This document shows, one piece after another, positions 1 to 9,408 of a stretch of DNA of 57,802 nucleotides. This DNA comes from Peptoniphilaceae bacterium (GTDB lineage: Bacteria > Bacillota > Clostridia > Tissierellales > Peptoniphilaceae): contig CAJUSY010000002.1 in NCBI GenBank assembly GCA_910589545.1, positions 1-57,802 of the forward strand, given 5' to 3'. The translations under genes were made by a program, and so were the position numbers. The notes below the pieces were generated by a model. The model was not told the origin of the DNA and made no database searches. It was given only the letters and a program-made list of their open reading frames with translations. Positions within the stretch are counted from its first letter, which is position 1. Every line of letters begins with the position of its first letter.

Positions 1-1042
1 TTTCTTGTTTTAGTTTCTCTCCATTATCTTTGCAAGATTCTAACTTTTCCTTTAACTCATCTATCTTTGATTGGTCTTCTTGTTTTTTATCATTTAAGTC
101 TTTGATTTGATTTTCTAAGTCCTTAATGTTTTTAGTTAAATCATCAATCTTATTGTCCTTTTCATCAATATCTTGTCCTGTTAAATCTGTTTGAGTATCA
201 ATGGAATATTTATTTGGATTGTATATAGTCATCTTTCCTTGATACATATCATTATTATAATCAAATTCAAGTTCTACACTATCTACATTCTTATCAAAGA
301 CAAACTCTCCATTTTCATATCTTAATCCATTAGGAATAGACTTGAATCCTTGATTTCCGTTGAAACCAAAATGATTTTCGTAAAATGGATTTTGTTTTGG
401 TCTATATTCAACTTCTTGATTATGGAATACTCCCTTACTGTTAATATTTGGATTGCCTAAAACTTTTATAGTGTGCAATTTATTTCTTGAAAAAGCATAC
501 TGTTCAATTGTCTTCACAGACTTAGGTATAGTTATTTCTTGGAGATTATTTCTTTCAAAAGCATTATGTTCAATATTTACCAAAGAATCAGGTAAAGTCA
601 CTTCTCTAAGTCCACAATTGAAAAATGCTAAACCACCAAGATAAGTTAGACTATTTGATAGTTTTACCTCGTCTATACTTGCTTCGTAAAAGGCAGCATA
701 ACCTAAATGCTTAACAGAATCAGGAATAATTACTTTATCCCAATGTTTGCCACGTCCAAATTCTCTTTTATATCTAAGTTCATCGTTTGAATGACTTAAA
801 GAATAATTTCCATTAATAGACTTCGTTCCTTCAGGAAATACTAGAATATTTGTCTTTTCTTTCTTTTCTAAGCCTTTATCACTAAAGGCAATTATATTTC
901 CCTCAGAGGAATACATAAAATCATCTTCCGTCCACTCCACCTTATCATCTGTTTTTGCATATACAGGACTTACAGCAACTATATTCACTAGACTTACAAG
1001 TAGCATTATCACAGCTAAAATCCCACTGGTTATTTTTTTCAT
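1..1042 (-). CDS. Leucine-rich-repeat (BspA-type) surface protein, 3' end outside window
   Basis: The frame is open from an ATG at 1042 to the window edge (about 347 residues seen). Residues 1-31 form a signal peptide (Lys-rich start, hydrophobic core, then VYAKT). Residues of about 90-190 hold BspA/LRR_5-type repeats with recurring units such as VIIPDSVKHLGYAAF, VTLPDSLVNIEHNAF and ITIPKSVKTIEQYAF. From about residue 295 onward the sequence becomes a charged coiled coil. The ATG overlaps the stop of the upstream DUF4315 gene (TTATGA), so it is translationally coupled inside the ICE operon. In related elements this slot is often filled by a DUF4366 membrane protein, so an LRR protein here is unusual. 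A secreted adhesive or mating-contact role is inference. Confidence 0.8.
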   Translation of the reverse strand, partial: MKKITSGILAVIMLLVSLVNIVAVSPVYAKTDDKVEWTEDDFMYSSEGNIIAFSDKGLEKKEKTNILVFPEGTKSINGNYSLSHSNDELRYKREFGRGKHWDKVIIPDSVKHLGYAAFYEASIDEVKLSNSLTYLGGLAFFNCGLREVTLPDSLVNIEHNAFERNNLQEITIPKSVKTIEQYAFSRNKLHTIKVLGNPNINSKGVFHNQEVEYRPKQNPFYENHFGFNGNQGFKSIPNGLRYENGEFVFDKNVDSVELEFDYNNDMYQGKMTIYNPNKYSIDTQTDLTGQDIDEKDNKIDDLTKNIKDLENQIKDLNDKKQEDQSKIDELKEKLESCKDNGEKLKQE

Positions 1043-1296
1043 AAATTTTCCTCACTTTCATTTGTATCTTTTCTTTTAAGTTCTTGTCTTTCTCTATTTT
1101 CTTCTTCCTTATTTTTTCTAACAATAAATAAAAATTCATCAAGAGATATTTTTCTACTTCGAAATTCCTTGATGACCTCTAAATTTTCTATTTCTTCTTG
1201 TTCCTCTGCTAATAACTGAAGTTCTATTTCAATTTCTTCTTTTTTCTTTCTTAAATTCTTCTGTTTTTCTATGTTTCTGATTAATTTTTTATTCAT
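1039..1296 (-). CDS. DUF4315-type small ICE protein
   Basis: An 85-residue, very charged, mostly helical protein. The N-terminal half is a predicted coiled coil (KQKNLRKKKEEIEIELQLL), followed by a conserved-looking segment EFRSRKISLDEFLFIVRKNK. Size, composition and position directly downstream of the NlpC/P60 gene match DUF4315 proteins of Tn1549-like elements. The function of that family is unknown. It lies 17 nt downstream of the hydrolase gene and overlaps the LRR gene by 4 nt, so all three are probably co-transcribed. Confidence 0.7.
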   Translation of the reverse strand: MNKKLIRNIEKQKNLRKKKEEIEIELQLLAEEQEEIENLEVIKEFRSRKISLDEFLFIVRKNKEEENRERQELKRKDTNESEENL

Positions 1297-1313
1297 AGAT
1301 TTTTACTCCCCCC

Positions 1314-4277
1314 TTATTTTGGTCTACCAAAGGAATAAAAGTGATTTTTCCAATACCTTGAGTTTATACTGGCATATTGGATAGGATCTCCTGCATGGAG
1401 CATCATTCCATTTCCGGCATATATCCCTACGTGAGAAATTGGCGTACCCGAATTATATGTGCCTTTAAAGAAAATAATATCCCCAGGTTTTGCCTCGCTT
1501 GGAGATATTGGATTACAATAGTTTTTATAAATAAGCCAAGCTGTAGTTCTTGGCATTCTCTTTACACCAGACTTTGTAAATGACCAACATACAAAACCTG
1601 AACAGTCAAAGTTAGATGGTCCACTTGCTCCAAACACATATCTTTTACCTATATGCTTTTCTGCTTCATTAAATAAGGCTTTGGCAGTTTCAGAATCAAA
1701 AGCAAGACCGGGATTTCCAAAGTTTGGATTGTCTATAATCTCTCCCAAGTTCCCATAGCTTGATCCAAAATATCCACTCATATTTCCCTGACTATCAAGT
1801 AAAGCTAAATAATGAGCCATATTTGTTTCATAGTTTGCAAATTCTTCTCTTGCTATTTCATCAATGCTTTTCTTTTTTATAGTTAAGGTTAGAATTCTAT
1901 AGATATATGGATTTCCTTCACTGTCATATTTTGTAATAGACTTTGAAGTATATTTTTTCTCATACATTTGATTAAATAGTTTTTTTAATTCCTTTTGTAT
2001 CTCTTCAGCTGACTTAATCTCTCCATATTTTGCTGTTAAATAGCTAAAAAGCTCGTGTAGATCATGACCAACAGAATCTCCTTTTATATGATATTCATCA
2101 TAATTTGGATATTTTTCTTTAATACTATCTATTTCATCTTGTAATGCATATTCATAACTTGTAAATTCATTATTAATATCCATTAAAACTTCTTCTTTTG
2201 ATAGATAGCTTGTAGCTATAACATTACTTGTTAATCCTGAAGTAAGACTGCCAACATTGCTAATTCCTTGAAATAGCATAAAAAAAAGTCCTAAAATACA
2301 AAGGGCAATTAAAATTTGCTTATATCCTTTGTTTTTTAAAACTTCCAATGTTTTCTTTCCAATATTAGCAAAAGATTTCTTTATTCTATTTACTAAACCT
2401 TCCCCGTGTTTCTTCCTAAAATCTCTCTGAAACTTCTTTTTCATAAAAAATCGATTAAATTTATTAGAGTTTTGATAAACTTTAGTCTTCTTCAATTCTT
2501 CAAAATTTCTTTGAAAGAGGAGTTTACTTTCTTTCTTATAAATTTTTCCTTCTAAAGATTTTATTTTTCTTTGAGTTTTTGAAGGTTTTTTTCTTCTAAA
2601 ATGGCTAATTTCTCTACCTACAACTTCTGTAGTTCTACTAAGCTTATAAGCAGCGTTAACGCCTGCATTATCATCTTTCCCACTATATAGATAGTTTGCC
2701 GTCATAGCACTCGCAAAAGTAATAGGTTTTTCTAAACCCGCTTTTTTTGACTTTTTCTTATCTTTAATTAACTCTTTTTCCTTTTTATTCTTTTTCTCAT
2801 ATAGTTTTGATATTTTATCTTCCTTTTTATAAAACTTATCTTTTTCACTTTTGTTATCTTTTTTAGAATGAAATTTAGTTTTATTTTTTGTATCTACCTT
2901 ATTTTCTTCAGATACATTTTTAGAATCCTGTAATTCTTTTTTTGTCCTGGTGTATTCTTTCTTTGGATCAAAGTTGCTTTTCTTTATAGTATTATCAAAA
3001 GCGTCTTTTATTTGTCTTTTCTTTCCCTTGTTTTTATTAGAAATTCCACTATGATTTAAATCAAGTTCATCTACTTCAAGATTCTCATTTTTTATTACGT
3101 TTTTTTCCTGTTTGAAGATTTCTTTTTTCGTACCTATTTTTTCTTGATTCTTTTTATTTATATTATATTTATCTTTATTTTTTTCAGATTCACTTTTAAA
3201 TCCTTCAGATAGGCTATCCTGTCTAAATTTCCCACTAGAAACCCTACCCATTAGCATATTTTTTTCTTCTAAATTTCTAACTTTGCCCTTGAAATATTTG
3301 CTATTTTGTTTTTTATTAGTATTCAGGTCTTGAATTATTTTTTTGTCTTCTTCATTTGCCTTATATGATAGATCTTTTCTTCTAAACTTCCCATTTAAAG
3401 ATTTTAATTCTGCTTTTTCCCCTTTATCCTTAAACTGACTTTGAGATTGATAAAGTTTTTTAAAGGTGTTTTTTTGAAAGCTTTCTTTCCCTTTCTTACC
3501 AAGAATAGAATAACCATCCCAATTTTTTCTTTGCACATCAGAAGATGGTAAATACTTATAGTCATCTCTTGTATCCCTATAGGATACATTGCTATCACTA
3601 AAGTTCATGTCATAGTGATCTATGACACCATCATTATCTGAGTCCTGTGATAATGGATCATATGTTGAACTTACCTCTCTATTAAAATTCTTATCTTCTT
3701 TTCTAAATCTCCTTATTTTTTTCTCTGGCACATCATTAAAACTTTCACTCTCAACGTTTTTCTTCCATTTTAAATTACTATTCCCCTTGCAATTTTTTTG
3801 AGGAGAAATGCTACTTTTTATATTAGAGTTAGTTGAAATTACTCCATCATTAAAATCTTCTTTAAAATTACTTAGCCTATATTCTGTTTCTTGCCCGTGA
3901 TATTCACCATATCTACTTTCCTCATTTTCTTCCATTTTTCTATGCAGCCGTTGCGAATATTCCGGCTGATATTCATTATGATAGGAGGCTTCTGCAAATT
4001 TTTCCTCATGGATTTTTCTTTGTCTTCTTTCTCTATTTGGATTTTCTTTTTCTTTGAATAAATCCTGACTATTTTCTTGCAAATGATCTGAGTAATATTT
4101 AGAGTTTTCAACATTATTGTCTATGTTGTTCCTGCTTTTTACTTTATTTATTTCTTTTTTTGAAAAATCTGATGGACTCTCTGTATTACTGAATTTTTCA
4201 TTACTTTCTTCTTTATTTTCTGATATAAGTTTGGTCTTTGGTACATCTCTTGGGTTTACTTTCCCTTTCTTTTTCAT
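1314..4277 (-). CDS. Large membrane-anchored NlpC/P60 peptidoglycan hydrolase of the conjugation apparatus (CD1107/CD1108-like)
   Basis: 987 residues, with a good ribosome site (AGGAGG) before the ATG. Residues 1 to about 520 are extremely Lys/Glu/Asn/Ser-rich and low in complexity. Within this, around residue 210-230, is a thrombospondin-type-3-like calcium motif (DPLSQDSDNDGVIDHYD). One membrane segment lies at about 650-672 (ILIALCILGLFFMLFQGI). The C-terminal 130 residues are an NlpC/P60 domain with catalytic Cys in NFDCSGFVCW, His in PISHVGIYAGNG and a later His in MMLHAGDP. The predicted topology puts the hydrolase outside the cell, where it would open the wall for the type IV secretion channel. 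It follows the virB4/methylase genes, as in related ICEs. It is longer than usual because of the charged N-terminus. Confidence 0.85.
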   Translation of the reverse strand: MKKKGKVNPRDVPKTKLISENKEESNEKFSNTESPSDFSKKEINKVKSRNNIDNNVENSKYYSDHLQENSQDLFKEKENPNRERRQRKIHEEKFAEASYHNEYQPEYSQRLHRKMEENEESRYGEYHGQETEYRLSNFKEDFNDGVISTNSNIKSSISPQKNCKGNSNLKWKKNVESESFNDVPEKKIRRFRKEDKNFNREVSSTYDPLSQDSDNDGVIDHYDMNFSDSNVSYRDTRDDYKYLPSSDVQRKNWDGYSILGKKGKESFQKNTFKKLYQSQSQFKDKGEKAELKSLNGKFRRKDLSYKANEEDKKIIQDLNTNKKQNSKYFKGKVRNLEEKNMLMGRVSSGKFRQDSLSEGFKSESEKNKDKYNINKKNQEKIGTKKEIFKQEKNVIKNENLEVDELDLNHSGISNKNKGKKRQIKDAFDNTIKKSNFDPKKEYTRTKKELQDSKNVSEENKVDTKNKTKFHSKKDNKSEKDKFYKKEDKISKLYEKKNKKEKELIKDKKKSKKAGLEKPITFASAMTANYLYSGKDDNAGVNAAYKLSRTTEVVGREISHFRRKKPSKTQRKIKSLEGKIYKKESKLLFQRNFEELKKTKVYQNSNKFNRFFMKKKFQRDFRKKHGEGLVNRIKKSFANIGKKTLEVLKNKGYKQILIALCILGLFFMLFQGISNVGSLTSGLTSNVIATSYLSKEEVLMDINNEFTSYEYALQDEIDSIKEKYPNYDEYHIKGDSVGHDLHELFSYLTAKYGEIKSAEEIQKELKKLFNQMYEKKYTSKSITKYDSEGNPYIYRILTLTIKKKSIDEIAREEFANYETNMAHYLALLDSQGNMSGYFGSSYGNLGEIIDNPNFGNPGLAFDSETAKALFNEAEKHIGKRYVFGASGPSNFDCSGFVCWSFTKSGVKRMPRTTAWLIYKNYCNPISPSEAKPGDIIFFKGTYNSGTPISHVGIYAGNGMMLHAGDPIQYASINSRYWKNHFYSFGRPK

Positions 4278-4286
4278 ATATACCTC

Positions 4287-5251
4287 CTATTTCATATTTT
4301 TCTCTATCCTTTCTTTAGCTATTTGACAGTAGTCTTTGTTTATGTCAATTCCAATATATTCTCTGTCCATCCTAATAGCTACCATTCCAACAGTTCCTGA
4401 ACCCATAAAGGGATCAAGAATTAAGCCTTTTTTAGGACATCCTGCTTTTATACAAAGTTCTACCAGTTTTGGTGGAAATACCGCATAGTGTTTTCCTTTA
4501 AACGCACTGGTGTTAATAGTCCAAATATCTCTATTGTTTCTAAACTTAGGGACATTATCTCCTATATATTCTCCATACTCTCTTGCTTCATTTATGCTCT
4601 GTCTTTTAGCTCCTGTGCCTTCTTGTAAATACTTATTATCTTTTCCTCTTGCCCTCATATATCTTTTCTTGCTTATTTCTTTTATTGGTTCTTTCATAGC
4701 GTCAAAGTTATAGAAATACTTTCTTGCTTTTGATAGTAGGAAGATATGTTCATAAGACCTTGATGGTCTATCCCTACAAGACTCAGGCATGGCATTTTCC
4801 TTATGCCAAATAATATCGCTTCTTAAATACCAACCATCCTCTCTTAATTTTAAAGCTAGTTGCCAAGGTATCCCCATTAAGTCTTTTGCCTTGTAGCCAC
4901 TGAGTTTTTCTGTAATAGACTCTTTTTGACCACTTCTTCCTTCTATGTTTTTAGGATCTTTATATTTTTTTTGCTTCTTGTACCTGCATAAGAATCTCCA
5001 ATAACTACCCAAAGTGTTCCTTCTTTTTTTAATACTCTTTTTACTTCTCTAAAGACTTTAATTAATTTATTTAAATATTCCTCCGGACTTTCTTCTCTTC
5101 CAATTTGTCCTTCTGCTTTATAATCTCTAAGTCCATAATATGGAGGAGATGTAATACAGCAATCAAATATTTTATCTGGAAATTCCTTTAGAGCAGAAAT
5201 TGCATCTAAATTAATAATATAGTTAGTTTTTAACTTCTCTCTGTCTATCAA
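4287..5251 (-). pseudogene. Beta-class DNA methyltransferase, split by a frameshift in an A8 run
   Basis: Two overlapping frames together make one SAM-dependent DNA methyltransferase. The first (start TTG at 5251) has motif IV TSPPYYG at residues 34-40 and ends soon after GDSYAGTRSKK. The second carries the target-recognition region and motif I DPFMGSGT near its C-terminus. The motif order IV...TRD...I is that of beta-class enzymes, and SPPY favours N4-cytosine, though N6-adenine is possible. The frames meet at an A8 run (T8 on the plus strand, 4965-4972); one extra A restores SKKKYKDPKN. Either the gene is dead, or one base is lost by sequencing error or slippage, or a -1 ribosomal frameshift makes full-length enzyme. 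The start overlaps the virB4 end by 29 nt. Role in related ICEs: modification or anti-restriction. Confidence 0.82.
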
Positions 5252-7718
5252 TTTCTATCCCTTCCTTTAATTCTTCTGGTTTAGTTGTCATTAACTTATA
5301 CAATTTTGTATCTTTAGGAAATCTATCTACAAAAGGTACTATTGTGTTTCCATAGAATAGTAATCCCTCTCCCTCATTGGAATTTGTTACGTAGGATAAC
5401 TGATAAAGAGATATATTTAACTTGTTAGCTAAAATTTCCCTATCACCACTAGCTTGATTAAGCATTAAGATAAAATCTGTATTATCAAATATATTTTCTA
5501 TTTCGGGACTGGCTAAAAGGTCCTTTACATTTTGTGTTAATCCTGTTGGAATCCCGCCCCATTTTCTAAATCTCTTCCAAATTTCTATGGAATATGAGGC
5601 TGTTTGTTCTTCTCTTAAAAGCAAATGGAATTCGTCACAGTAATATCTGGTTTCCTTCTTATTTCTATTAATAGTTACTCTATTCCACACTTGATCTTGA
5701 ACAATTAACATACCTATTTTTCTAAGTTGCTTTCCTAATTCCTTAATGTCATAACAAAGAATTCTATTTCCTGTATCTACATTAGTCCTATGGTTAAATA
5801 CATTGAGGCTGCCTTTGACATAAATTTCCATTTCTACCGCTAATTTTTTCCCTACATTTTCTTCTTGTTTTAAAAGTAAATTATATAAATCTTCTAAAAT
5901 TGGCATATTTTCAGAAATTGGATTGTCGAAGTAATCCTTATATAATATTGGAAGACATCTATCAATTACTGAAGTTTCTTCTGCACTTAACCCTTCCTTT
6001 CCTACTACAAGTTCAAACAGTGAAAGAATAAAGTCAGACTTTAAAGATAAGGGATTGTCTTCATCGGCATAGTCTACATTTATATCCAACGGGTTTATAT
6101 AATCCTTACTTGTTGGCGATATTTTTATAACTTCTCCACCTAGTGCCTTAGTTAAATTTCCATACTCCCCTTCCGGATCACAGATAATGATGTCATCTTG
6201 TGTGATTAAAAAAGCATTGGTAATTTCTCTTTTAGCTGAAAAAGATTTACCGCTACCCGGTGTTCCAAGTATTAAACCGTTTGGATTCTTTAAAAGCTTT
6301 CTATCTGTCATAATGATATTACGACTTAAAGCATTTAATCCGTAATATAAGCTCTCTCCTTCTAAGCACAACTCTTCTGTTGTAAAAGGAATAAAGACTG
6401 CTGTAGAGCTGGTTGTAAGTCCTCTTTTTATTTCTATTTCATTTTTTCCAAGTGGCAGGGAAGAAATTAGTCCTTGTTCCTGTCTATAGTTAAGATTTTT
6501 CAATACACAATTATGCCTACCTGCTATTGAATTTAGTTGAAAGATTATATTACTCAATTTCTTTCTACTTTTTTCCATATTTGTAAACAAAATAGTTATG
6601 ACAAACATTCTCTCATTATGATTTTGAAGTTCTACTAATAGTTTCTTAGCATCATTACCGTAGGTAATTAAATCGCTTGGAAGAATATCAATGTCATATC
6701 CTGATCTTATAGCCTTCTTATTTTCTTCAATTTTCATTTTATCCAAGTCTGTTATTTTTCTTTTAATCATCTTTATAGCTTCTGTTTGATCAATGGAATT
6801 TATATGAAATGTTACAATCATATTTTCTTCAACTCCTAAAAATTCTGATAATAATCTATCTGATAATTCAGGTGCTAGAATTTGTAGAAAGTTTACTTCT
6901 CCAAAGTATTCTCCAATTTTAAATTGATTGTTAGATGAAAAGTTAAATGATGCTGGTACTATATAATCCTTAGTAGATAGTCCACTATATTTTAGGTCTT
7001 CAAATGAAAAAACAAAATTCTTATTTGGATTTAAGATATCGTGAATAACCTTTAACCTTTCATATCCACTTAATACATAAGCTTTTACTCCCATCTGCTT
7101 AAAGTTATTTAATATATCCATTTCCATTCTTTCAAGTCTTGTAGTTGCCTCTTTTAAATCTTGTGCTTGTAAGCTAAAGGTGATATACATATATTTAGTA
7201 AGTCCATTATTTCCTTTTTGACTCTGATTTTTTAGCATTTCCCTGTACTCTTTTCGTATTTCATTATATGAATCGTTTCTATCCGGAACATTGATGTTTT
7301 TTTCTACTTCTTCATTTTTTCCTATGCGATTAATATATGAAAGTTCTATATCAACACTTGGATCAAAATAGTTTAAAAAACTTGAAAATTCATTAAATAT
7401 ACTTTCCTTATCTTCTTCTGTTGAAAGCTGGTAGTTAATATCTAAAAAACGTATCATTTTATTAAATTTGTTCTTCTCAACTTGGCAAATCCCATTTCTC
7501 AACATTCTTAAATAAGGGATTGTTTCCTGAACACTCTTTTTCTTCTTCCCACCAAAAAAGGAAAGCTTCTTTTTGGGCTTTCCTTTTTCTTTAGAAATAT
7601 TTGCTTTTTTCATCTTTTTTTGACTTATACTAATGCTTTTTAAATCTTCTTTTTGTTTTTTTAAATTTCTTTTTTCTTGATTTAATTTTTTCTGTTGTTT
7701 TTTCTGTATTTGATTCAT
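5223..7718 (-). CDS. VirB4/TraE-type conjugation ATPase
   Basis: 831 residues. A basic N-terminal stretch (about 1-65, Lys/Gln-rich) is followed by the VirB4 N-terminal region and a C-terminal ATPase. Walker A GTPGSGKS is at residues 485-492 and Walker B-like IIICDPEGEYG at about 510-520. Downstream are YYCDEFHLLL and the VirB4 segment GGIPTGLTQNVKDLL. It powers substrate translocation and pilus assembly at the cytoplasmic face of the mating channel. It overlaps prgI by 4 nt and the methylase by 29 nt, consistent with tight translational coupling. All ATPase motifs look intact. Confidence 0.93.
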   Translation of the reverse strand: MNQIQKKQQKKLNQEKRNLKKQKEDLKSISISQKKMKKANISKEKGKPKKKLSFFGGKKKKSVQETIPYLRMLRNGICQVEKNKFNKMIRFLDINYQLSTEEDKESIFNEFSSFLNYFDPSVDIELSYINRIGKNEEVEKNINVPDRNDSYNEIRKEYREMLKNQSQKGNNGLTKYMYITFSLQAQDLKEATTRLERMEMDILNNFKQMGVKAYVLSGYERLKVIHDILNPNKNFVFSFEDLKYSGLSTKDYIVPASFNFSSNNQFKIGEYFGEVNFLQILAPELSDRLLSEFLGVEENMIVTFHINSIDQTEAIKMIKRKITDLDKMKIEENKKAIRSGYDIDILPSDLITYGNDAKKLLVELQNHNERMFVITILFTNMEKSRKKLSNIIFQLNSIAGRHNCVLKNLNYRQEQGLISSLPLGKNEIEIKRGLTTSSTAVFIPFTTEELCLEGESLYYGLNALSRNIIMTDRKLLKNPNGLILGTPGSGKSFSAKREITNAFLITQDDIIICDPEGEYGNLTKALGGEVIKISPTSKDYINPLDINVDYADEDNPLSLKSDFILSLFELVVGKEGLSAEETSVIDRCLPILYKDYFDNPISENMPILEDLYNLLLKQEENVGKKLAVEMEIYVKGSLNVFNHRTNVDTGNRILCYDIKELGKQLRKIGMLIVQDQVWNRVTINRNKKETRYYCDEFHLLLREEQTASYSIEIWKRFRKWGGIPTGLTQNVKDLLASPEIENIFDNTDFILMLNQASGDREILANKLNISLYQLSYVTNSNEGEGLLFYGNTIVPFVDRFPKDTKLYKLMTTKPEELKEGIEIDRQREVKN

Positions 7719-8053
7719 TTACTCCTTTCCTTTCTTTGTTTCTTTATATCATAAATACATTCTGTCTTGTATATCCTTATACTTGTCTGTCTTTTCTTAT
7801 CTATAATATACTTTAAATATTTTTCAAAATAGATCCCGTCCTTTTCATAAAGAGTTGCAAATATTATAGGAAAAGACACACCTATCATGATTAACATAGA
7901 TAGGTCATTAGGCAGCACTTTTTTTACCATTAAATATACTGGAAAGCCTATTAGACCTGCAATTGTAAAGCCAATTAATTGTCTTTTTGTTAGATTTAGA
8001 GCTACCTTTGTTTTTACTTTTGTTAAGTCCTTTGGGACATTTACATAAGCCAT
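7715..8053 (-). CDS. PrgI family membrane protein of the T4SS
   Basis: 112 residues with the typical PrgI layout. The N-terminus contains VNVPKDLTKVK, a frequent PrgI signature, followed by two membrane helices at about 25-43 and 50-68 and a basic cytoplasmic tail. PrgI proteins sit immediately upstream of virB4 in Gram-positive conjugation loci and are thought to be VirB3-like partners of the ATPase. Here the stop overlaps the virB4 start, and its start overlaps the end of the upstream 86-residue protein gene. Confidence 0.9.
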   Translation of the reverse strand: MAYVNVPKDLTKVKTKVALNLTKRQLIGFTIAGLIGFPVYLMVKKVLPNDLSMLIMIGVSFPIIFATLYEKDGIYFEKYLKYIIDKKRQTSIRIYKTECIYDIKKQRKERSK

Positions 8054-8313
8054 TATTCTAAACCCTCTAAGTAAAAGCCATATATATCTTCTCTGTTCAG
8101 ATCTTCTAATGATTTTCCCATATTCACTGCTATTTCTAATACTTTTTCATTCGTTTCTTCTCTATTATCTAAAACTTCCGATGTTTTTCTTATAATCATT
8201 CTATTTTGTATTTCTCTTGTAATATATCCCCCTATTAAAAGTATTGGGAGTCCTATTGTTCCAAGTGTTTTTAAATTAATTTTTTTGTCCTTTTTTCTTC
8301 TAATTTTCATCAT
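8053..8313 (-). CDS. Small membrane-anchored protein in the conjugation operon, function unknown
   Basis: 86 residues: a basic N-terminus (MMKIRRKKDKKINLK), one hydrophobic segment at about 16-33 (TLGTIGLPILLIGGYI), then a soluble acidic tail of about 50 residues. I do not recognise a family. It is placed between the VirB6-like gene and prgI with a 1-nt overlap at its end, so it is probably a minor component of the same membrane complex. Confidence 0.7.
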   Translation of the reverse strand: MMKIRRKKDKKINLKTLGTIGLPILLIGGYITREIQNRMIIRKTSEVLDNREETNEKVLEIAVNMGKSLEDLNREDIYGFYLEGLE

Positions 8314-8327
8314 CTTCTCCTTTTTTA

Positions 8328-9191
8328 TTAATGAGCATTTAAAATTGATTTTGCAATACTTCCTGATTTCATCATAGTTATCCCAAGTATTAATGTGTAT
8401 CCTAGTAATTCAAAAATACTTTTGTGTATGTCTGATATATTTAAAGTCTTAACAAGTACGGCATAAATTCCTACGCATATAAGTAAGAATAAACCTTGCA
8501 AGCCAAGTGCGAAGAGCCCTCTTATATAGTTTGTTCCAATACTTCCCCATTCTTTATTACCCATTGTGGCAAAAGGTATGGCGCAAACTGAAGTATAAAT
8601 ATATATTTCTATCATCCTGCCGTATAGAATAACTGTAATGAGTATTGATATCCCTTGAATTATCATCTTTACAATTGATGTCTCTAGTACTATAGTCATT
8701 AATTTTCCTATTGACTCTCCTTTTAGGCTATCTACCATATTAGCTATATCACCCGGAGAAACTTTTGCACTAGCATTTGCCACACCTGCTGCCTTTCCTA
8801 TTAAATTCTGTGCCACATCAAATACTGCCATAGAAAAGTCAAAAGCATGAGATACAAGCCATACTGCTATCCACATTTTTATCATATATTTAAAAAAACC
8901 AAAGGTATCTGTGTCATGCATATTATTTTTGTTCATTACCATTTGAATTAATTCAATACATAGTACAGCCGTTATGATAAGACCTGCTATGGGAAGTATA
9001 ACATTTTCTGAAATAGACTTTATGAAGTGGAAAACCTCCGAGTTCCATCCACTCGGAGTCTTTCCTACCTCATTTGCTATCGTTGATACTTTGTCATTTA
9101 TATCAAGGAGCATTCCGCTTAAATTTTCCTTGATCATATCAATAAGTATCTCCGAAAAAAACTCTTTGATCTTATCTACTATATTAAACAT
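8328..9191 (-). CDS. VirB6/TrbL-like conjugation channel protein
   Basis: 287 residues. The N-terminal ~70 residues are soluble or amphipathic (MFNIVDKIKEFFSEILIDMI), followed by five or six hydrophobic segments (for example VILPIAGLIITAVLCIELI and IQGISILITVILYGRMIEI). The profile and the position between Maff2 and PrgI match the VirB6-like polytopic subunit of Tn1549-type ICEs (CD1112-like). It would form part of the inner-membrane channel. It follows maff2 by one nucleotide. Confidence 0.83.
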   Translation of the reverse strand: MFNIVDKIKEFFSEILIDMIKENLSGMLLDINDKVSTIANEVGKTPSGWNSEVFHFIKSISENVILPIAGLIITAVLCIELIQMVMNKNNMHDTDTFGFFKYMIKMWIAVWLVSHAFDFSMAVFDVAQNLIGKAAGVANASAKVSPGDIANMVDSLKGESIGKLMTIVLETSIVKMIIQGISILITVILYGRMIEIYIYTSVCAIPFATMGNKEWGSIGTNYIRGLFALGLQGLFLLICVGIYAVLVKTLNISDIHKSIFELLGYTLILGITMMKSGSIAKSILNAH

Positions 9192-9192
9192 T

Positions 9193-9408
9193 TTATTTTA
9201 ACACGTTTGCTAATAGCGGTATTAGTTTTAAACCTATGAGTACAATTCCCCCTCCAGCCATAAGCTGCTTAATACCTTGAGATTTAGCACCAGGGTTGTC
9301 ATTCCCATAACCTTCCATCAGGTTGATAACACCCCATGCTCCAAGCCCTGCACCAATTGCTGTAACTAATATTTTTAATACATTTACTGCTTGTGTAAAA
9401 AATTCCAT
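9193..9408 (-). CDS. Maff2 family, VirB2-like small membrane protein
   Basis: 71 residues with two hydrophobic helices flanking a short loop, GYGNDNPGAKSQGIKQLMAGGG. This is the recognisable signature of Maff2 mobile-element proteins, which resemble VirB2/TrbC pilins in size and topology. The ATG directly follows the stop of the SSB-like gene, and the ribosome site (GGAGG) lies in that gene's last codons, so translation is coupled. Confidence 0.92.
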   Translation of the reverse strand: MEFFTQAVNVLKILVTAIGAGLGAWGVINLMEGYGNDNPGAKSQGIKQLMAGGGIVLIGLKLIPLLANVLK

